The notes under the pieces were generated by a model that did no database searches, was not told where the DNA came from, and saw only the letters and a program-made list of their open reading frames with translations. A stretch of 14,871 bases of DNA from Bacillota bacterium (lineage in GTDB: Bacteria; Bacillota; Clostridia; Clostridiales; Clostridiaceae): NCBI GenBank assembly GCA_030706015.1, contig JAUZPI010000092.1:1-14871 (forward strand), in the 5' to 3' direction. Positions 14,188 through 14,871 of the stretch are shown here, in pieces. The position numbers and the translations under genes are program-made. Numbering within the stretch: position 1 is the first letter of the stretch; each line of letters begins with the position of its first letter.

Positions 14188-14871
14188 TTAATTAATCATT
14201 TTCATATCTTGTAGTATTTTAATTTGCTTTAATATATTTTCTCTAGTCAATGTAGTATTTCTATTTTTTGGTGTTTCTGTGTATTCTTCCATTAATTCTT
14301 GTATTTGCATATCATAAAAATTACTGAAATCTAATTCCTTATTATCTTCACATATTTTATTATCAATAATTAGTTCATCATACTCATCAAATAAATCAAA
14401 CTCTTTCCTGAAATTCTTATCATCATCCTTTTTGTGTTGACTTAACCACTCTTCACTAGTCATATGGTTTTCTATAAGTTGTTTTAAATTAACATTATAT
14501 ACTTTAACTGGTCTACATGGATATAATTTTGCTAACCATGTATAAGGTATCGAAACCATTGAAATATGTTTTTTTGCTCTAATGTCAAATTGAGGCAAAC
14601 AATCACTATATAACACCATGTCTATTTCTTTGCTATGTAATTCGTCCCCATTTTTCAAGGTATTATAATTGTATATCTCGGAAATTTCACCATTGGAAAA
14701 TACCAATTTAATATATTTTCTATCTTCATGTACAAAGCTAATTTCATCTTTAAATCTTTTTTCAAAATTAAATATTTCTCTTAACTTTTCTTGTAAAACT
14801 CTAAATTGACTATTATTCATACTCATATAAAATCCAATTTTCGGTCTTTCATATAAAACCTTACAAGCAAG
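14188..14871 (-). CDS. Terminase-like ATPase domain protein, 5' end outside the window
   Basis: The frame stays open to the right edge, giving 227 visible residues (LACKVLYERPKIGFYMS... to ...LQDMKMIN). The ATG at 14826 has no good ribosome site, so it is probably not the real start. The visible part resembles the ATPase core of large terminases after Walker A: a 'RPKIGFYMSMNNSQ' strand and helix, 'YIKLVFSNG' (KLVFSNG about 55-61; the complete terminase here has KLVFYNGS), a Walker B-like IDMVLYSD (about 83-90, ending SD rather than DE), and a coupling-like ISMVSIP (about 103-109). No nuclease domain follows; the C-terminus is charged and helical. It may be a second, nuclease-less packaging-type ATPase, or a diverged P-loop ATPase of other use. 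Without the Walker A region the call is tentative. Confidence 0.6.
   Translation of the reverse strand, partial: LACKVLYERPKIGFYMSMNNSQFRVLQEKLREIFNFEKRFKDEISFVHEDRKYIKLVFSNGEISEIYNYNTLKNGDELHSKEIDMVLYSDCLPQFDIRAKKHISMVSIPYTWLAKLYPCRPVKVYNVNLKQLIENHMTSEEWLSQHKKDDDKNFRKEFDLFDEYDELIIDNKICEDNKELDFSNFYDMQIQELMEEYTETPKNRNTTLTRENILKQIKILQDMKMIN

Noticed and set aside
1..14871. CRISPR arrays, tRNA genes, integrase or attachment sites, toxin-antitoxin or defence genes
   Set aside because: None seen: no regularly spaced repeats, no cloverleaf, and all confident genes fit head assembly, packaging or homing.

Overview
The window is part of a tailed-phage or prophage genome: the DNA-packaging and head-building module, with the first head-to-tail joining genes. 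Every supported gene lies on the minus strand, so transcription runs from the right edge (14871) to the left edge (1). The DNA is very A+T-rich, genes are packed with short gaps or overlaps, and nearly every start has a strong Shine-Dalgarno sequence (AAAGGAGG type). TGA is used as a stop and TGG as Trp, so the standard bacterial code fits. This points to a phage of a low-GC Firmicute, Clostridium-like by general character; the host cannot be named from sequence alone.

Layout in transcription order. (1) 14871-13160: a gene cut by the window edge whose visible part resembles a terminase-type ATPase domain, a 41-residue small gene, a 268-residue Ser/Thr/Val-rich protein of unknown role, and a terminator. 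(2) 13060-10339: a zinc-finger protein in the small-terminase position, overlapping the large terminase. (3) 10306-6969: portal, a small protein, and a prohead protease-scaffold gene. An internal in-frame GTG with its own AAGGAGG at 7957-7963 probably yields a separate scaffold. (4) 6919-5254: a probable decoration protein and the major capsid protein, closed by a hairpin that may be a leaky terminator. (5) 5192-2269: two unassigned small or medium proteins, a phi29 gp8.5-like head fiber fragment, a head-tail adaptor candidate and a head-stopper candidate with Ig-like C-terminal domains. (6) 2268-740: a spacer with two terminator hairpins, then a free-standing homing endonuclease of the Vsr-like (EDxHD) type. 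(7) 720-1: a neck or tail-completion candidate and the first 40 residues of the next gene.

Together the genes follow the usual assembly order: terminase cuts and pumps DNA through the portal; protease and scaffold shape and mature the capsid made of the major capsid and decoration proteins; adaptor, stopper and tail-completion proteins close the filled head and attach the tail. The homing endonuclease is a selfish insertion in this order. The points most worth checking are the nested scaffold start, the second terminase-like ATPase fragment, and the terminator-flanked endonuclease cassette. No gene-free stretch exceeds 300 bases; the longest is 2015-2268, which holds the two hairpins and one possible 19-codon ORF.
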